A stretch of 64,000 nt of DNA, taken from positions 16,001 to 80,000 of the forward strand of contig JANQOR010000011.1 in assembly GCA_028285685.1 (NCBI GenBank). Direction: 5' to 3'. Origin of the DNA: Cyclobacteriaceae bacterium (GTDB taxonomy: Bacteria; Bacteroidota; Bacteroidia; Cytophagales; Cyclobacteriaceae). Each line of letters starts with the position of its first letter. Position 1 is the stretch's first letter. Under the pieces are notes generated by a model. That model was not told the DNA's origin, ran no database searches, and saw only the letters and a list, made by a program, of their open reading frames with translations. Both the position numbers and the translations under genes were made by a program. Below, piece after piece: positions 34,358 through 44,587 of this stretch.

Positions 34358-37357
34358 ATGAAGAGGATTTTACTACTATGTTTTATGTTCTTTACTGTCT
34401 TTGCATTTACTGCATTGGCACAGAGAACTGTGTCCGGGAAAATCACCGATGAAACCGGTGTAGCCCTTCCGGGTGTGAACGTTGTCCTTAAAGGCACAAC
34501 GACAGGTACAACCACAGACCTGGACGGAAATTTTCGTCTTTCTGTAGAAGATGGAGCAATCCTTGTTATTTCTTATGTAGGCTTCGAATCTCAGGAAATT
34601 GAGGTTGGAGCCAGAAGCGTAATTGACGTCACAATGGGAGGAGTAACAGAACTCCAGGAAGTCGTCGTCGTTGGTTACGGATCTTCACTTAAGACTGAAT
34701 TAACAAGTTCAATTGCTTCGGTTGGAGCTGATCAATTAGCAAAGCTTCCGACTCTATCACCTGAGCAAACCCTGCAAGGTTTGGCTTCTGGTGTTTTTGT
34801 GAGTTCGGGCGGAGGCCAGCCAGGATCAGCGATGAACATCCGTGTGAGAGGCCAGGGTTCAATTAATGCGGGTACCCAGCCACTTTACATTATTGATGGA
34901 GTCGTTGTTTCTTCAGGCACGCTGACGCAAGATGGCGTTGGAGGTGCGGAGCAAAGCCCATTATCATCCCTTAACCCACAAGACATCGAGTCTATGCAGG
35001 TGTTGAAGGATGCAGCTGCATCAGCTATTTATGGTGCAAGAGCTTCAAATGGTGTGGTACTTATCACCACCAAAAGAGGAGAAGCTGGAAAAGCAAAAAT
35101 CGACTTCAGAGCTTGGACAGGTATGGCAGAAGCAATTGCCACCTATGACAAGACTTCAGGCGCTGAGCAAATCATGTTAGAAAGAGAAGGCTTCTTAAAT
35201 GATGATCCTTCGTTGAATCCAAATGATCCAAGCATTTCAGATGCTTCGTTGGGATGGGATGGGGTTACCAATTCAGACTGGATTGGTGAAGTGTTTAGAG
35301 AAGCGGTAATTAGAGAATATCAAGTCAGTGCTACCGGCGGAAATGAGGCGTTCAAGTACTTCATGAGCGGAGGTTATAGAGATGAGGAAGGAGTGATGCT
35401 TAACTCTAGTTTTGAGCGATTCACTACTAGATTGAACCTCGACTATAATGCTACAGATGAATTGACTATCGGAACAAGTTTGAGCTTCAATAGTAGTAAG
35501 CAGAATTTGTTGCAAAACGATAACAACATTTTTGGTATCTATTCTGCCGCAATCTTGACTTCCAGTCACAGGGCAATACGGGATGAAGAAACAGGCGAAT
35601 TTGTAGACGGGCTTCCGTCTTTCAATACGAATGCTGTTAGATCTGCCTTGCAGTCGAAGCAGATCAATACCGTATATAAGTTCTTAGGAAACTGGAATTT
35701 TGCGTATAAACTGCCTGTTGAAGGACTTATATTCAGAACTGATATTAACTATGATTGGACGTATGTTCGCGAGGATATCAACGCACCTGCAACAACTGCT
35801 CAAGGTAGAGGTGGAAATGGTGTCGGAGAATTTGACGCTTTAGATAGAGGTATTTTCAATATCGAGCCTACTTTCAGATATACGAACACTTTTGGTGGTG
35901 ATCACAAAATCACCGCAGTAGCAGGTATGACCTTCCAAAAGTCACGACGAACTTCTTCCATTATAAATGGACAAGGTTTCGCACGAGGAACGTTAACTTA
36001 TCTCGTTTCTGCGGCAACCATTACTGGTGGAGAATCATTCCGATTTGATGCTGCGTTAGCTTCACAATTTGCTCGAGTCGAGTATGTTTTCCGTGAAAAA
36101 TACATGGCTTCTGCATTGGTAAGAAGAGACGGATCGTCTCGATTCGGACCTGACAAGAAGTTTGGAACATTCTACGCATTCTCAGGAGGATGGAATTTCT
36201 CTGAAGAAGACTTCTTTGATGTTGGAATCATTGATTTCGCTAAGATCAGAGGTAGCTATGGTATAACAGGAAATGATCAAATTGGTAATAGAGCAGATGG
36301 GTTCTTCCAGTACATTGGTACGGTAAGCCCCGCAGCGAACTACCTTGATCAGGCTGCCCTTACAACTGACAGACTTGAAAACCCACAACTTCAGTGGGAG
36401 CAAACAGCAATGTTGGATGTTGGGTTGGAAGTTGCCATGTTTGGTAACAGGTTAAACCTGAATGTGGGATACTTCCAGCAAAAAACTGACAAGCTATTAT
36501 TCGACAACCAGGTTCCTTGGACTTCAGGATTTGATGATTTTGCCGATAACATTGGTAAGATCGAAAACAAGGGAATCGAAATCGATTTGGATGGTATCAT
36601 GGTTGTGGCCGGAGATTTCCAGTGGAGTGGTAAGTTGAACCTTACGTTCCTGGAAAATGAGGTTACAGAGTTGAACTCAGATGAGCCAATTCAGTTTGGA
36701 TTCGCAAGTGCTGTAATCAAAGGTGAGCCGTTGAACACTTTCTATGGATTGAAGTGGTTGGGGGTTGATCCTGCTACTGGAGAATCAAGATTCTTAGACG
36801 ACAATGGCGATGGCATCATCAGTGGTGAAGACCTTGTTGTTATCGGAGATCACTCTCCTGAATACATGGGTGGTATCAATACAACCTTGTCATGGAAAGG
36901 CTTGTCATTGGATGCTTTCTTCCAGTTTGTACAGGGAGTCGATGTTTATAATAATACACTTCAGTTCTCTCAAAACATCAGCGCCCCTTGGGGACTTAGT
37001 AGAGACGTGTTGAGAAGGTGGAGACAGCCTGGAGATATTACAGATATTCCCAAGGCTACACAACAAACATCTCTTGACTTCACAAATGACAATAGCCGAT
37101 TCTTAAGCGACGGATCTTACATTCGATTGAAAAACGTAACTCTTGCTTACAATCTTCCATCAGACCTTATTTCAAAAGCTGGTCTGAGAAGTGCTCGAGT
37201 TTACGTTCAAGGACAGAACTTGCTAACATGGTCTGGCTACAACGGACCTGATCCTGAGATCAGTGCATTCGGATTTACGAACACTGCACTGGGAACAGAC
37301 TTCTTGACGTTCCCGAACACGAGGTTGTATGCCCTAGGGATCAACATCGGATTGTAA
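34358..37357 (+). CDS. SusC/RagA-family TonB-dependent outer-membrane transporter
   Basis: 999 residues: signal peptide (LLLCFMFFTVFAFTALAQ), a CarboxypepD-reg-like domain (TVSGKITDETGVALPGVNVVLKG), the TonB-box-like stretch ELQEVVVVGYG, a plug domain (RVRGQGSINAGTQPLYIIDGVV ... LKDAAASAIYGARASNGVVLITTK) and a 22-strand-type barrel to the C-terminus. No N-terminal STN signalling domain is present, so FecR-type regulation is not expected. It forms the barrel of a SusCD importer with the next gene. The first 105 residues are strongly similar to the second SusC in this window, while the rest diverges. Confidence 0.95.
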   Translation: MKRILLLCFMFFTVFAFTALAQRTVSGKITDETGVALPGVNVVLKGTTTGTTTDLDGNFRLSVEDGAILVISYVGFESQEIEVGARSVIDVTMGGVTELQEVVVVGYGSSLKTELTSSIASVGADQLAKLPTLSPEQTLQGLASGVFVSSGGGQPGSAMNIRVRGQGSINAGTQPLYIIDGVVVSSGTLTQDGVGGAEQSPLSSLNPQDIESMQVLKDAAASAIYGARASNGVVLITTKRGEAGKAKIDFRAWTGMAEAIATYDKTSGAEQIMLEREGFLNDDPSLNPNDPSISDASLGWDGVTNSDWIGEVFREAVIREYQVSATGGNEAFKYFMSGGYRDEEGVMLNSSFERFTTRLNLDYNATDELTIGTSLSFNSSKQNLLQNDNNIFGIYSAAILTSSHRAIRDEETGEFVDGLPSFNTNAVRSALQSKQINTVYKFLGNWNFAYKLPVEGLIFRTDINYDWTYVREDINAPATTAQGRGGNGVGEFDALDRGIFNIEPTFRYTNTFGGDHKITAVAGMTFQKSRRTSSIINGQGFARGTLTYLVSAATITGGESFRFDAALASQFARVEYVFREKYMASALVRRDGSSRFGPDKKFGTFYAFSGGWNFSEEDFFDVGIIDFAKIRGSYGITGNDQIGNRADGFFQYIGTVSPAANYLDQAALTTDRLENPQLQWEQTAMLDVGLEVAMFGNRLNLNVGYFQQKTDKLLFDNQVPWTSGFDDFADNIGKIENKGIEIDLDGIMVVAGDFQWSGKLNLTFLENEVTELNSDEPIQFGFASAVIKGEPLNTFYGLKWLGVDPATGESRFLDDNGDGIISGEDLVVIGDHSPEYMGGINTTLSWKGLSLDAFFQFVQGVDVYNNTLQFSQNISAPWGLSRDVLRRWRQPGDITDIPKATQQTSLDFTNDNSRFLSDGSYIRLKNVTLAYNLPSDLISKAGLRSARVYVQGQNLLTWSGYNGPDPEISAFGFTNTALGTDFLTFPNTRLYALGINIGL

Positions 37358-37378
37358 AATTTTTAACAGAATTTGAAA

Positions 37379-38707
37379 ATGAAAAAGTTAATAATATTTC
37401 TTTCTGTGGTGATCACTATGTCTGCCTGTGAGGAGTTCGTGACGAAGGAGCCGGTAGATTTGATTCTTACAGAAAATGCAATTATAGATGCAGCGAGTGC
37501 AGACCAGGCTTTGCTTGGTGCTTACAGCCGACTGCAGGTTGATAATTTATTTGGTCACAATATTATTGGTTCACATGCAGGACTGCTTAGTGATGAATTA
37601 ACACATAGTGGCTCGTTCCCAACATTTGCTGAGATGGATGCTAATGATGTGGGATCAAGTAATGTTTCCTCAGATGACGTCTGGAGAGATGCTTACATTG
37701 GAATTTTCCAGGCAAACAACGTTTTGGAAATCCTTGGTTCAGAAGCAGAAATTGGAGGATTGACAGACGCAATGCGTCAGGTACACTTAGGAGAGGCAAG
37801 GTTTGTGCGAGCACTGTTACACTTCATCGTTGCTAACTTCTGGGGAGCTGTTCCTCAAGTAGAAACAACTGATGTAGTTGCTAATAGCACAGTCGCAAGA
37901 ACACCTCAGGCTGATATTTATTCATGGGTGATATCGGAGGCGGCTGCTGCAGCTACTGAGTTGGCCGCAGCAGATTGGGGAGCGAACAACCAGTATCGTG
38001 CCACTCAATGGGCAGCTCTAGCTCTGCAAGCAAGAGCCCTACTTTACAGTGGCGATGCCTCAGGAGCAGCAGCTGTTGCTGATAATATCATAACAAATGG
38101 ACCTTTTAGCTTGGAAGCTGATTATGATGATTTGTTTGTTGCAAGTGCTCAAAGTGATGAATTCATCTTTGTGTTGTTCAACAGTGTTCAGGATCAGAAT
38201 GAGATCACATTCCAGTTTTTGCCAGATGGTAGATTCGAATATGCGGTAGGGCCACAGTTCCTTGCAGCTCATCAGAACGATCCAAGAGCATTGATTGCCT
38301 TACATCCATCTGATGCTCAGGGAAGGTACCATGTTAACAAGTACAGAGATCTTGCGAACGGTGCAGACAATTCTCCAGTTTTCAGATTGGCTGAGATGTA
38401 TTTGATTAGAGCAGAAGGTAATGCAGGTACTGCAGCAGCGGTTGCTGACATTAACACGCTGAGAACTCGTGCTGGGGCGCCTGCTTTCACAGGTTCTGGA
38501 ACGATAGATGATATTCTGAATGAGCGGTTCATTGAACTAAGCTTCGAAGGACACAGGTTTCAGGATATAGTTCGTACAGGTAGAGCAGAAGCGATTATGG
38601 GTGCAGAGCCCGGAAGCAACTTTGCTCCAACAGATGTTTTGCTACCTGTTCCGCAACGTGATATCGATCAGAACCAGTTTTTGTTACCACAAAATGCTGG
38701 ATACTAG
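37379..38707 (+). CDS. SusD/RagB-family surface lipoprotein
   Basis: 442 residues from the ATG at 37379 (the TTG two codons upstream is rejected). The lipoprotein signal ends VVITMSAC, with EE directly after the cysteine, fitting the Bacteroidota surface-export signal. SusD-type features are LLGAYSRLQVDNL, the TPR-like helices and the C-terminal NERFIELSFEGHRFQDIVRTG. It forms the substrate-capturing lid on the SusC barrel encoded 21 nt upstream. Confidence 0.94.
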   Translation: MKKLIIFLSVVITMSACEEFVTKEPVDLILTENAIIDAASADQALLGAYSRLQVDNLFGHNIIGSHAGLLSDELTHSGSFPTFAEMDANDVGSSNVSSDDVWRDAYIGIFQANNVLEILGSEAEIGGLTDAMRQVHLGEARFVRALLHFIVANFWGAVPQVETTDVVANSTVARTPQADIYSWVISEAAAAATELAAADWGANNQYRATQWAALALQARALLYSGDASGAAAVADNIITNGPFSLEADYDDLFVASAQSDEFIFVLFNSVQDQNEITFQFLPDGRFEYAVGPQFLAAHQNDPRALIALHPSDAQGRYHVNKYRDLANGADNSPVFRLAEMYLIRAEGNAGTAAAVADINTLRTRAGAPAFTGSGTIDDILNERFIELSFEGHRFQDIVRTGRAEAIMGAEPGSNFAPTDVLLPVPQRDIDQNQFLLPQNAGY

Positions 38708-38726
38708 AACCTAAAAACTTTATGAC

Positions 38727-39632
38727 ATGAAGATTTTAAAGAATATATTAATGTGCTGTGTTTTGGTATCCTTTCTTGCTTGTGAGGATGGTACTGAATT
38801 TACAAAGACTGGCCTTGATTACGTTGCTTTTACAGTAAGCTCGGCATCTGTTAATGAGGCAGTTGCAGTGACTACTCAGGATGGTATCTCTACCACTACT
38901 AATGGGTATTATACTGTGAATGTTATCAGGTCAAGCTCAGATGTTAGTGCTGACCTAACAGTCAATTTCACAGTTGCTGGAACTTTTGTTTCGACATCTG
39001 ATTTTGCAGATGCAGGAGATGATGCAGCAAGTACGTTCGCATCATCAGCTGCTGGTTCGGTTGTAATTCCCGCTGGGAAGTCGCAGGCGGCTTTTACCAT
39101 CACGGCAATTAATGACTTATTTAGTTCAGGTAACAAGGAAGTTGTGGTAACGATCACAGGAGCTTCGGCGAGCAATTACCAGTTAGGTTATGCTCAGTCG
39201 GGTCTTGGCGAAAGTTTGACACTAACCATCATCGATGATGACTGTCCTATTGACCTGTCGACGTTTGCAGGAACTTATTCTATGGCGTCTGTAGGTACGG
39301 AAGGTGCTTTTAACGAAGGATTTGATCTCTGCGCAAGTGCAGCAAGAGATTGTTCTGGAGATGTGACTCTGACACCGATAGCAACCGATCCAACTGGAAC
39401 AACCGCTACGATTGATCACGCCTCATTCGGTAATCCTTTACAGATAAAGTTCATTACATGCTCTTCGGAGGTAATCGTTGAAAACTCAATGGATACCTGG
39501 TTTGGAAATGCTTGGTTTACCAGACAAGGAGATGAGGTAATTGGTAGCTACAACGACGATTCAAAAGGTATTGTAGTTGTTGTTGATGTTGCCAATTTTG
39601 ACGAATTCGACATAATTCTGACCAAGAATTAG
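38727..39632 (+). CDS. Surface lipoprotein with Calx-beta-like domain, SusE position
   Basis: 301 residues. The lipoprotein signal is LVSFLAC followed by EDG. Residues about 30-170 resemble a Calx-beta/beta-sandwich repeat (GSVVIPAGKSQAAFTITAINDLFSSGNKEVVVTITG), ending in the acidic IIDDDC. The last 130 residues form a cysteine-containing beta domain shared with the lipoprotein at 49118. Its place third in a SusCD operon suggests an accessory ligand-binding role, like SusE/SusF; the ligand is unknown. Confidence 0.75.
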   Translation: MKILKNILMCCVLVSFLACEDGTEFTKTGLDYVAFTVSSASVNEAVAVTTQDGISTTTNGYYTVNVIRSSSDVSADLTVNFTVAGTFVSTSDFADAGDDAASTFASSAAGSVVIPAGKSQAAFTITAINDLFSSGNKEVVVTITGASASNYQLGYAQSGLGESLTLTIIDDDCPIDLSTFAGTYSMASVGTEGAFNEGFDLCASAARDCSGDVTLTPIATDPTGTTATIDHASFGNPLQIKFITCSSEVIVENSMDTWFGNAWFTRQGDEVIGSYNDDSKGIVVVVDVANFDEFDIILTKN

Positions 39633-39653
39633 TAGATCATTAAATAAGTTAAA

Positions 39654-41444
39654 ATGAAGAAAATAATATATATATCAATCATAACTATGTTCCTCGCAGG
39701 ATGTGAGGATTATGATCCCGCTGTCTCGGTAAGTGATTCCTCTGCTGTTTTCTCAGCATCTGATATAATGGATTTGAAGGGATATACCCTCTTCAATGAT
39801 GCTGTGGCGCATGCAGGAATTTCTAGTGAATTATTTGGAGCGGATTCTGTAACTGTTTTGGCTCCTTCGAATCAAGCATTTGCAGTGTATTTGGCTAGTG
39901 TGGGAGCTGCAAGCGTGACTGATCTAGATGCAGCAACGTTGGCAAACGTTCTTAGATATCACACTATGAACGGAGCAATTTCAGCATCTGAGTTTGGTGC
40001 AAGTACAGCTTCACTCTTGACTGGGAAAAGCGTCTATTTGTCCACTGACCTAGATGGAGGAATGGGCTTCAATGGAAAGGCTGCCATTTTGGATGCTGAC
40101 ATGTACTCCAACGATGGTATCATCCATGGAGTTAGTGCTGTTTTAGCTACTCCAGCTGACGATATAATGGCAATCTTGAGTGCAAGTGCCGATCATACTG
40201 ATTTGGTTACTGAGCTTCAAAGGACTGGTCTGGATGCCACACTTTCAGGTACTTCGGACTTTACTATGCTAGCTCCTAACAACGCGGCTGTGACAGCAGC
40301 GGGAATTGCGGCAATGACAGTTGCGGATGCAACGGATGCTTTAAGTTTCCATGTCTTTGCTGGTAGAGATTATTCGGTTGAGATCGCTGACGGTCGTCAA
40401 GCCACCATACTTGGTGCACAGGCGGATCAGCAGCAAGAGATGAATATAGAGGCATTGGCGTTCAATGGCGTTGCGGTTGATTCTGCAAACTATTCAGCTG
40501 ACAATGGAATTGTTCATTTCGTAGGAACTGTAATCGCGGAGCAATTGACTAATATCGACTTTATTCCTGCCGATTTTCAAATGATCATCGATGCACTTGA
40601 TGCCTCTGTGAGAACAGGGTATGAAGACATTAGCACTGACTTCAGTTTCATGGCTCCTGATGCTGGGGCTCCTACTGTTGCAAGTTTTGGCGGCGATTTG
40701 ACGGCTATGCAAGCTTGGTTGGATAGGTATACCTTTGATGGTGAAATTATTCTTCGAAGCACTGCTTCTGGAACTAAAGTAACTACCAGGGGCGGTGACA
40801 ATTTTTATACTCAGCACACGACTACCAACATTGGATCAGCAGGATTTACAATAAACGGTACTTCCTTGTTAAGTTCATTTTCGCAGGAAACATACAATGG
40901 CTACAGAAATAGATTTTTTGCAAGTGGATATCCAACTCCACTTCCGACGACTACTATTTCAGCGACATTGGATGCTGATGCTAATTACAACTTACTTGGT
41001 AAGGCGATAGAAGTTGCTGGAAAAGATTCGCAAGTCGACGCTGAAGGAACCACTTTCTATGCGATTGATAATGCGACATTTACTGCGCTGTATGGTTACA
41101 CGGCCATCGCAGGCGGTTTGGATACGCTATCACTTTCTGACGAAAATGACGAAGACGTGATTGCTGATTTCGTTGAGATGATTGATGCTCATACTGTTTC
41201 GGGTGTTCATTCACTGCTGCTTCTTGAGGTAGATTTTCCAACTCAAACCAGCAAGACAGCAGATGCTGACGGTGATATTTTCTGGGGTACGGTTCAGATT
41301 GATAATGCGATGATGGTCTCAACAGACAGTCTAGCTATCATAACTGATCAGAAAGATCCGCAGAATAATTTTATCACGCTTACAGCTTTTGACATCTGGG
41401 CGTCAAACGGAGTTATTCACGCTCTTAGCGGAACCTTAGATTAG
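39654..41444 (+). CDS. Fasciclin (FAS1) repeat lipoprotein
   Basis: 596 residues with a lipoprotein signal (ITMFLAGC, then EDYDP). Four FAS1-type domains can be traced at about 38-168, 170-297, 300-430 (divergent) and 435-596, each with the motif family LAPSNQAF / LAPNNAAV and a YHTMNG or HVF element, and closing DGIIHGVSAVL, NGIVHFVGTVI and NGVIHALSGTL. FAS1 domains mediate adhesion to proteins, glycans or cells. It is in the same operon as SusC/SusD, 21 nt after the third gene, and is followed by a strong terminator. Confidence 0.88.
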   Translation: MKKIIYISIITMFLAGCEDYDPAVSVSDSSAVFSASDIMDLKGYTLFNDAVAHAGISSELFGADSVTVLAPSNQAFAVYLASVGAASVTDLDAATLANVLRYHTMNGAISASEFGASTASLLTGKSVYLSTDLDGGMGFNGKAAILDADMYSNDGIIHGVSAVLATPADDIMAILSASADHTDLVTELQRTGLDATLSGTSDFTMLAPNNAAVTAAGIAAMTVADATDALSFHVFAGRDYSVEIADGRQATILGAQADQQQEMNIEALAFNGVAVDSANYSADNGIVHFVGTVIAEQLTNIDFIPADFQMIIDALDASVRTGYEDISTDFSFMAPDAGAPTVASFGGDLTAMQAWLDRYTFDGEIILRSTASGTKVTTRGGDNFYTQHTTTNIGSAGFTINGTSLLSSFSQETYNGYRNRFFASGYPTPLPTTTISATLDADANYNLLGKAIEVAGKDSQVDAEGTTFYAIDNATFTALYGYTAIAGGLDTLSLSDENDEDVIADFVEMIDAHTVSGVHSLLLLEVDFPTQTSKTADADGDIFWGTVQIDNAMMVSTDSLAIITDQKDPQNNFITLTAFDIWASNGVIHALSGTLD

Positions 41445-41464
41445 AAAGTAGTACACTTTTTTAA

Positions 41465-41472
41465 TAATTTTG
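41465..41472 (+). promoter_or_regulatory. Candidate -7 element (TAATTTTG) abutting the terminator hairpin
   Basis: Exact TAnnTTTG match ending one base before the terminator stem. If used, transcription of the protease gene would begin inside the hairpin, leaving too little of the left arm to terminate. No TTG is seen at -33. Confidence 0.4.
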
Positions 41473-41507
41473 ATTCGGCGATAATGGTTTTATCGCCGAA
41501 TTTTTTT
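41473..41507 (+). terminator. Strong intrinsic terminator between the FAS1 lipoprotein and M43 protease genes
   Basis: ATTCGGCGATAA and TTATCGCCGAAT pair perfectly over 12 bp around a 5-nt loop (41485-41489), followed by a run of T to 41507. It ends 12 nt before the protease ATG, so the protease is either served by readthrough or by a promoter overlapping the hairpin. Confidence 0.85.
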
Positions 41508-41519
41508 ACAGAAATCAGT

Positions 41520-43721
41520 ATGAAGAGAGTATTTCTATCTATTGGGATATCAGTCCTCATAGGATTTGTGTCCTTTGCGCAGGAATGTGGTACGGTGGCT
41601 ACTGCAGAAAATTTGGAATTTATGAAGAGGTTAGAGCTGTCATCTGCTCGCTCTTTGGATAATCCTCTTTCCTCTCCGATAGTTACCATTCCGATTAAAT
41701 TTCATGCCCTAAAAACTAGCGCCGGTGCCGGGGGAATGTCAGAAGCCACCAAGGACAACTTGATCAATAACCTCAACGCAGTATATGCCCCATCCAATAT
41801 GATTTTTGAGCACGTTGGAGAAGTGAACGAAATTGTTGATGACGATCATTATGACTTTGATAGTGCCAACGAGGGTGCTGTGGCCGTGGGAAATGATGTT
41901 CAAAAAACTTTAAACGTTTATTTCTTTAACTCTATTGTGAGCGGTGGCTCACCGCTATGTGGATATACAAGATTCCCTCCAAGTTCAGATAGAGTTTTTA
42001 TGGCGAATGCGTGTATAAGTGGAGGAACTTTTGAACACGAAATAGGCCATTACTTCACATTGTTTCATACACATGGCACCACAAATACAGGTACTACCGA
42101 CGAGTTGGTAGATGGATCGAATTGCAGCGCAGCGGGGGATCGAGTTTGCGATACAGCTGCTGATCCAAATTTGTCGGGAGTCGTGAATGCGACTTGTGCC
42201 TACACTGGAACATTGAGAGATGCCAACGGGGATGAATACAAGCCGGATCCCTCCAATTTCATGTCCTATGCCCCAGGCAACTGTCGGGATAAGTTTTCAG
42301 CAGGTCAGAACGAAAGAATTAGAAGAGGTTTTGAAGAAGGCAGATCCTATCTGAATTTTACTACTGAGGGTTTTTCGGCACTAATTTCTTCGAACACCAA
42401 GGAGCAGTGCATTGGCGGAGATGTGAGATACGAGGCTATTGCATTTGGTGCCGCTACGTATGAATGGACATTTGAAGGTGGTCAACCCGAAACCTCGGAG
42501 GTCGCTGATCCAAGGGTGACTTATGAATCAAGTGGCACGTTTGATGTGGAACTCAAGGTTACTGATAACTCAGGCCAGGAAATTATTGTCTCTAAGCCCA
42601 ACTTTGTAAAAATCGATGACCCGCTCGAAAATACACTTGAGATTCCATTTGTCTCAGGAATAGACAGTGGTTTACCCATAGATCTCAATGTGGACAATCC
42701 AGATCAAGGTTTCACATTTGAATATTCCAATGTAGATTCAGAAGAGCTCGGATCATCAGGGTCAATATTCATTAACAACCGCGATTATTTTACAGAGAAC
42801 CTACTAAACGTGGACAAGCTATTTCTAAGAAATTACTCAGCACCTGGGATAAAGAAATTCACAATTAATTTTGATTACGCTTACACGTATTTAATCCCAG
42901 ATGATACAGAAGCACCCCCGGTGTATGATTCTCTGACTTTTCAGATTCGATCACAATGTGCTTCAGAAAGTGTTGTGCTGTGGCATACTGGTGGAGAAGA
43001 CCTGAAAACTGCCGATGCACTTAATTCAGCTTTCGTACCGACGGCCATTCAATGGAAAAATAAGGAAATTGAATTTGTGATGGATGAGGCTCTTGATTTT
43101 GTCGGATTTGAGTTCGTTAGCCACTCTTACAATGGCAACAACCTCTATTTGGACAATATCAGTTTTACACCAGATTTTACGGTTGATCCACCAATCGATT
43201 TCCGTTTGGGTAAGGTTGCTGCTGGCGTTCCGACGTTGCGCTGGTTTGATGGATCAAACAACGAAACGGCCTATGTCTTAGAGAGATCAATCAACGATGG
43301 TGAATTTTCTGAGCTAATCAGGCTTGATCCAAATACGATTTTGTTTAGGGATTCAACCTTGGAAGCGGGGAACAACTATGCTTACCGGTTGTTTGCCGAT
43401 GGGGTAAATGGAAACACATCTGTTTATACTGATATAATAGAGGTAAACTCATCTCAAATTACCACAGGTATTGAAGAGGAATTAGACAGGTCAGTATTGA
43501 TCTATCCGAATCCTGCTGTAGACAAACTTCAGATTTTTGCTCCCGAAATCGGAGAACTGATGTTCAACATGACGGATATATCTGGCAAGGTTTTGGTGAG
43601 AAAATCAGGGCTTAATAACGGAGAAAATACAATAGACATTTCTGGATTGAGAAATGGTATCTACTTGATTAACATATTTAAAGAATCTAAATCAATTACT
43701 AAAAGGCTAATAAAGAAATGA
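41520..43721 (+). CDS. Secreted M43-type (pappalysin-like) zinc metalloprotease with PKD, FN3 and T9SS domains
   Basis: 733 residues from the ATG at 41520, chosen because a signal peptide (FLSIGISVLIGFVSFAQ) follows at once. The zinc site is HEIGHYFTLFH (H173, H177, H183; catalytic E174) with a Met-turn candidate FMSYAPG. A PKD domain (EWTFEGGQPETSEVADPRVTY), a jelly-roll-like region and an FN3-like domain precede the T9SS type A tail (LIYPNPAVDKLQIF ... GLRNGIYLINIFK). It is likely displayed or released at the surface to cut proteins. The next gene overlaps by 4 nt. Confidence 0.9.
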   Translation: MKRVFLSIGISVLIGFVSFAQECGTVATAENLEFMKRLELSSARSLDNPLSSPIVTIPIKFHALKTSAGAGGMSEATKDNLINNLNAVYAPSNMIFEHVGEVNEIVDDDHYDFDSANEGAVAVGNDVQKTLNVYFFNSIVSGGSPLCGYTRFPPSSDRVFMANACISGGTFEHEIGHYFTLFHTHGTTNTGTTDELVDGSNCSAAGDRVCDTAADPNLSGVVNATCAYTGTLRDANGDEYKPDPSNFMSYAPGNCRDKFSAGQNERIRRGFEEGRSYLNFTTEGFSALISSNTKEQCIGGDVRYEAIAFGAATYEWTFEGGQPETSEVADPRVTYESSGTFDVELKVTDNSGQEIIVSKPNFVKIDDPLENTLEIPFVSGIDSGLPIDLNVDNPDQGFTFEYSNVDSEELGSSGSIFINNRDYFTENLLNVDKLFLRNYSAPGIKKFTINFDYAYTYLIPDDTEAPPVYDSLTFQIRSQCASESVVLWHTGGEDLKTADALNSAFVPTAIQWKNKEIEFVMDEALDFVGFEFVSHSYNGNNLYLDNISFTPDFTVDPPIDFRLGKVAAGVPTLRWFDGSNNETAYVLERSINDGEFSELIRLDPNTILFRDSTLEAGNNYAYRLFADGVNGNTSVYTDIIEVNSSQITTGIEEELDRSVLIYPNPAVDKLQIFAPEIGELMFNMTDISGKVLVRKSGLNNGENTIDISGLRNGIYLINIFKESKSITKRLIKK

Positions 43722-44209
43722 AAAATACGCTTTTAATATTCTGTTCAATTGTTTCGTCTGCTGCTTTTTCTCAGTTTTCAGAAACTGGTGCTCGTGCTGA
43801 TGGAATCGTGTACTTGAACGAACAGCAAACTGCTGAAGGGTCTAATGCTAAGAAAAGAGGTTATTATGTTGGACCGCATGTACTTGGAGATACAATAACC
43901 ATGCTTTTGAATAAGTTCGAAAACGATTATGTCTACTACAAAGAAACTGGCGGTGCGTATAGTGTTGAGGAGAAGAAGGTGATCAAGCCTACGATCTATC
44001 AAGCAGTGAAAAAACTAAACAGGCACTACGAAAAGTTATTAGCTAAGGGAGGTATTACTGAGGGTAATGCATATGCCAGAATGAAGACGATTATTTATAA
44101 AGGTCTTGAACTTAAGAACTATTACACCTCAGATGTAGAGCGAAAGTTGAAAAAGCTAAAAAAACCAGATGAGATAGAGAAGTACCTGGCAAGTATCAAG
44201 TTTAGGTGA
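43718..44209 (+). CDS. Small secreted protein coupled to the M43 protease
   Basis: 163 residues, not recognised. A signal peptide (LLIFCSIVSSAAFSQ) precedes a short mixed domain and a lysine-rich helical C-terminus (KLKKLKKPDEIEKYLASIKFR). The ATG overlaps the protease stop (ATGA), so the two are made together; a role as inhibitor, chaperone or binding partner of the protease is conceivable but unproven. A clear intrinsic terminator follows. Confidence 0.7.
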   Translation: MKNTLLIFCSIVSSAAFSQFSETGARADGIVYLNEQQTAEGSNAKKRGYYVGPHVLGDTITMLLNKFENDYVYYKETGGAYSVEEKKVIKPTIYQAVKKLNRHYEKLLAKGGITEGNAYARMKTIIYKGLELKNYYTSDVERKLKKLKKPDEIEKYLASIKFR

Positions 44210-44231
44210 AATTTTGCCGTAAGATTTCCTC

Positions 44232-44263
44232 AAAAAACCCTTCTTAGAAAAGAAGGGTTTTTT
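44232..44263 (+). terminator. Intrinsic terminator after the first SusCD-protease locus
   Basis: AAAAAACCCTTCTT (44232-44245) and AAGAAGGGTTTTTT (44250-44263) form a perfect A/T-flanked stem with a 4-nt loop, and the right arm is the U-tract. It is also suitable on the minus strand. Confidence 0.9.
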
Positions 44264-44587
44264 GTTTTCGTAAATTTCTCATTTACACATTAGTAAATAC
44301 GGTTTTTTGCTTGTAGTATTCTCTGGATTTCTCTTTCAGGCGATAGAGCGTAGTAGTCGATTTAGCCTCGAGAACAATACCATTAGTTTTTCATTTAATC
44401 GGAGTAAAACTCTAAAGGCACTAACACATTTTGAAAGTTAATGAGCCATATATCAAACCAAATTCGGTAAAATAGTATACAGTCAGTATATGATGGGTAA
44501 TAATCAATAGGGACGATACTTATTGAGGATAGCCAAAATTAATTTCCTACCCTTTAAATCTATGTTGAACTTAAAACTAAGTTAAGT
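44264..44587 (+). other. Intergenic region before the second SusCD locus
   Basis: 324 AT-rich nt with no gene or RNA I can recognise. No convincing TTG...TAnnTTTG pair is present; TAGTTTTT at about 44391 is a near match. A small perfect hairpin (AACTTA at 44568-44573, TAAGTT at 44578-44583) ends 4 nt before the SusC ATG. Confidence 0.6.

Noticed and set aside
44264-44587. A small RNA or short gene in the gap before the second SusC
   Set aside because: Only short AT-rich frames and one 6-bp hairpin are present; no promoter-terminator pair encloses a transcript.
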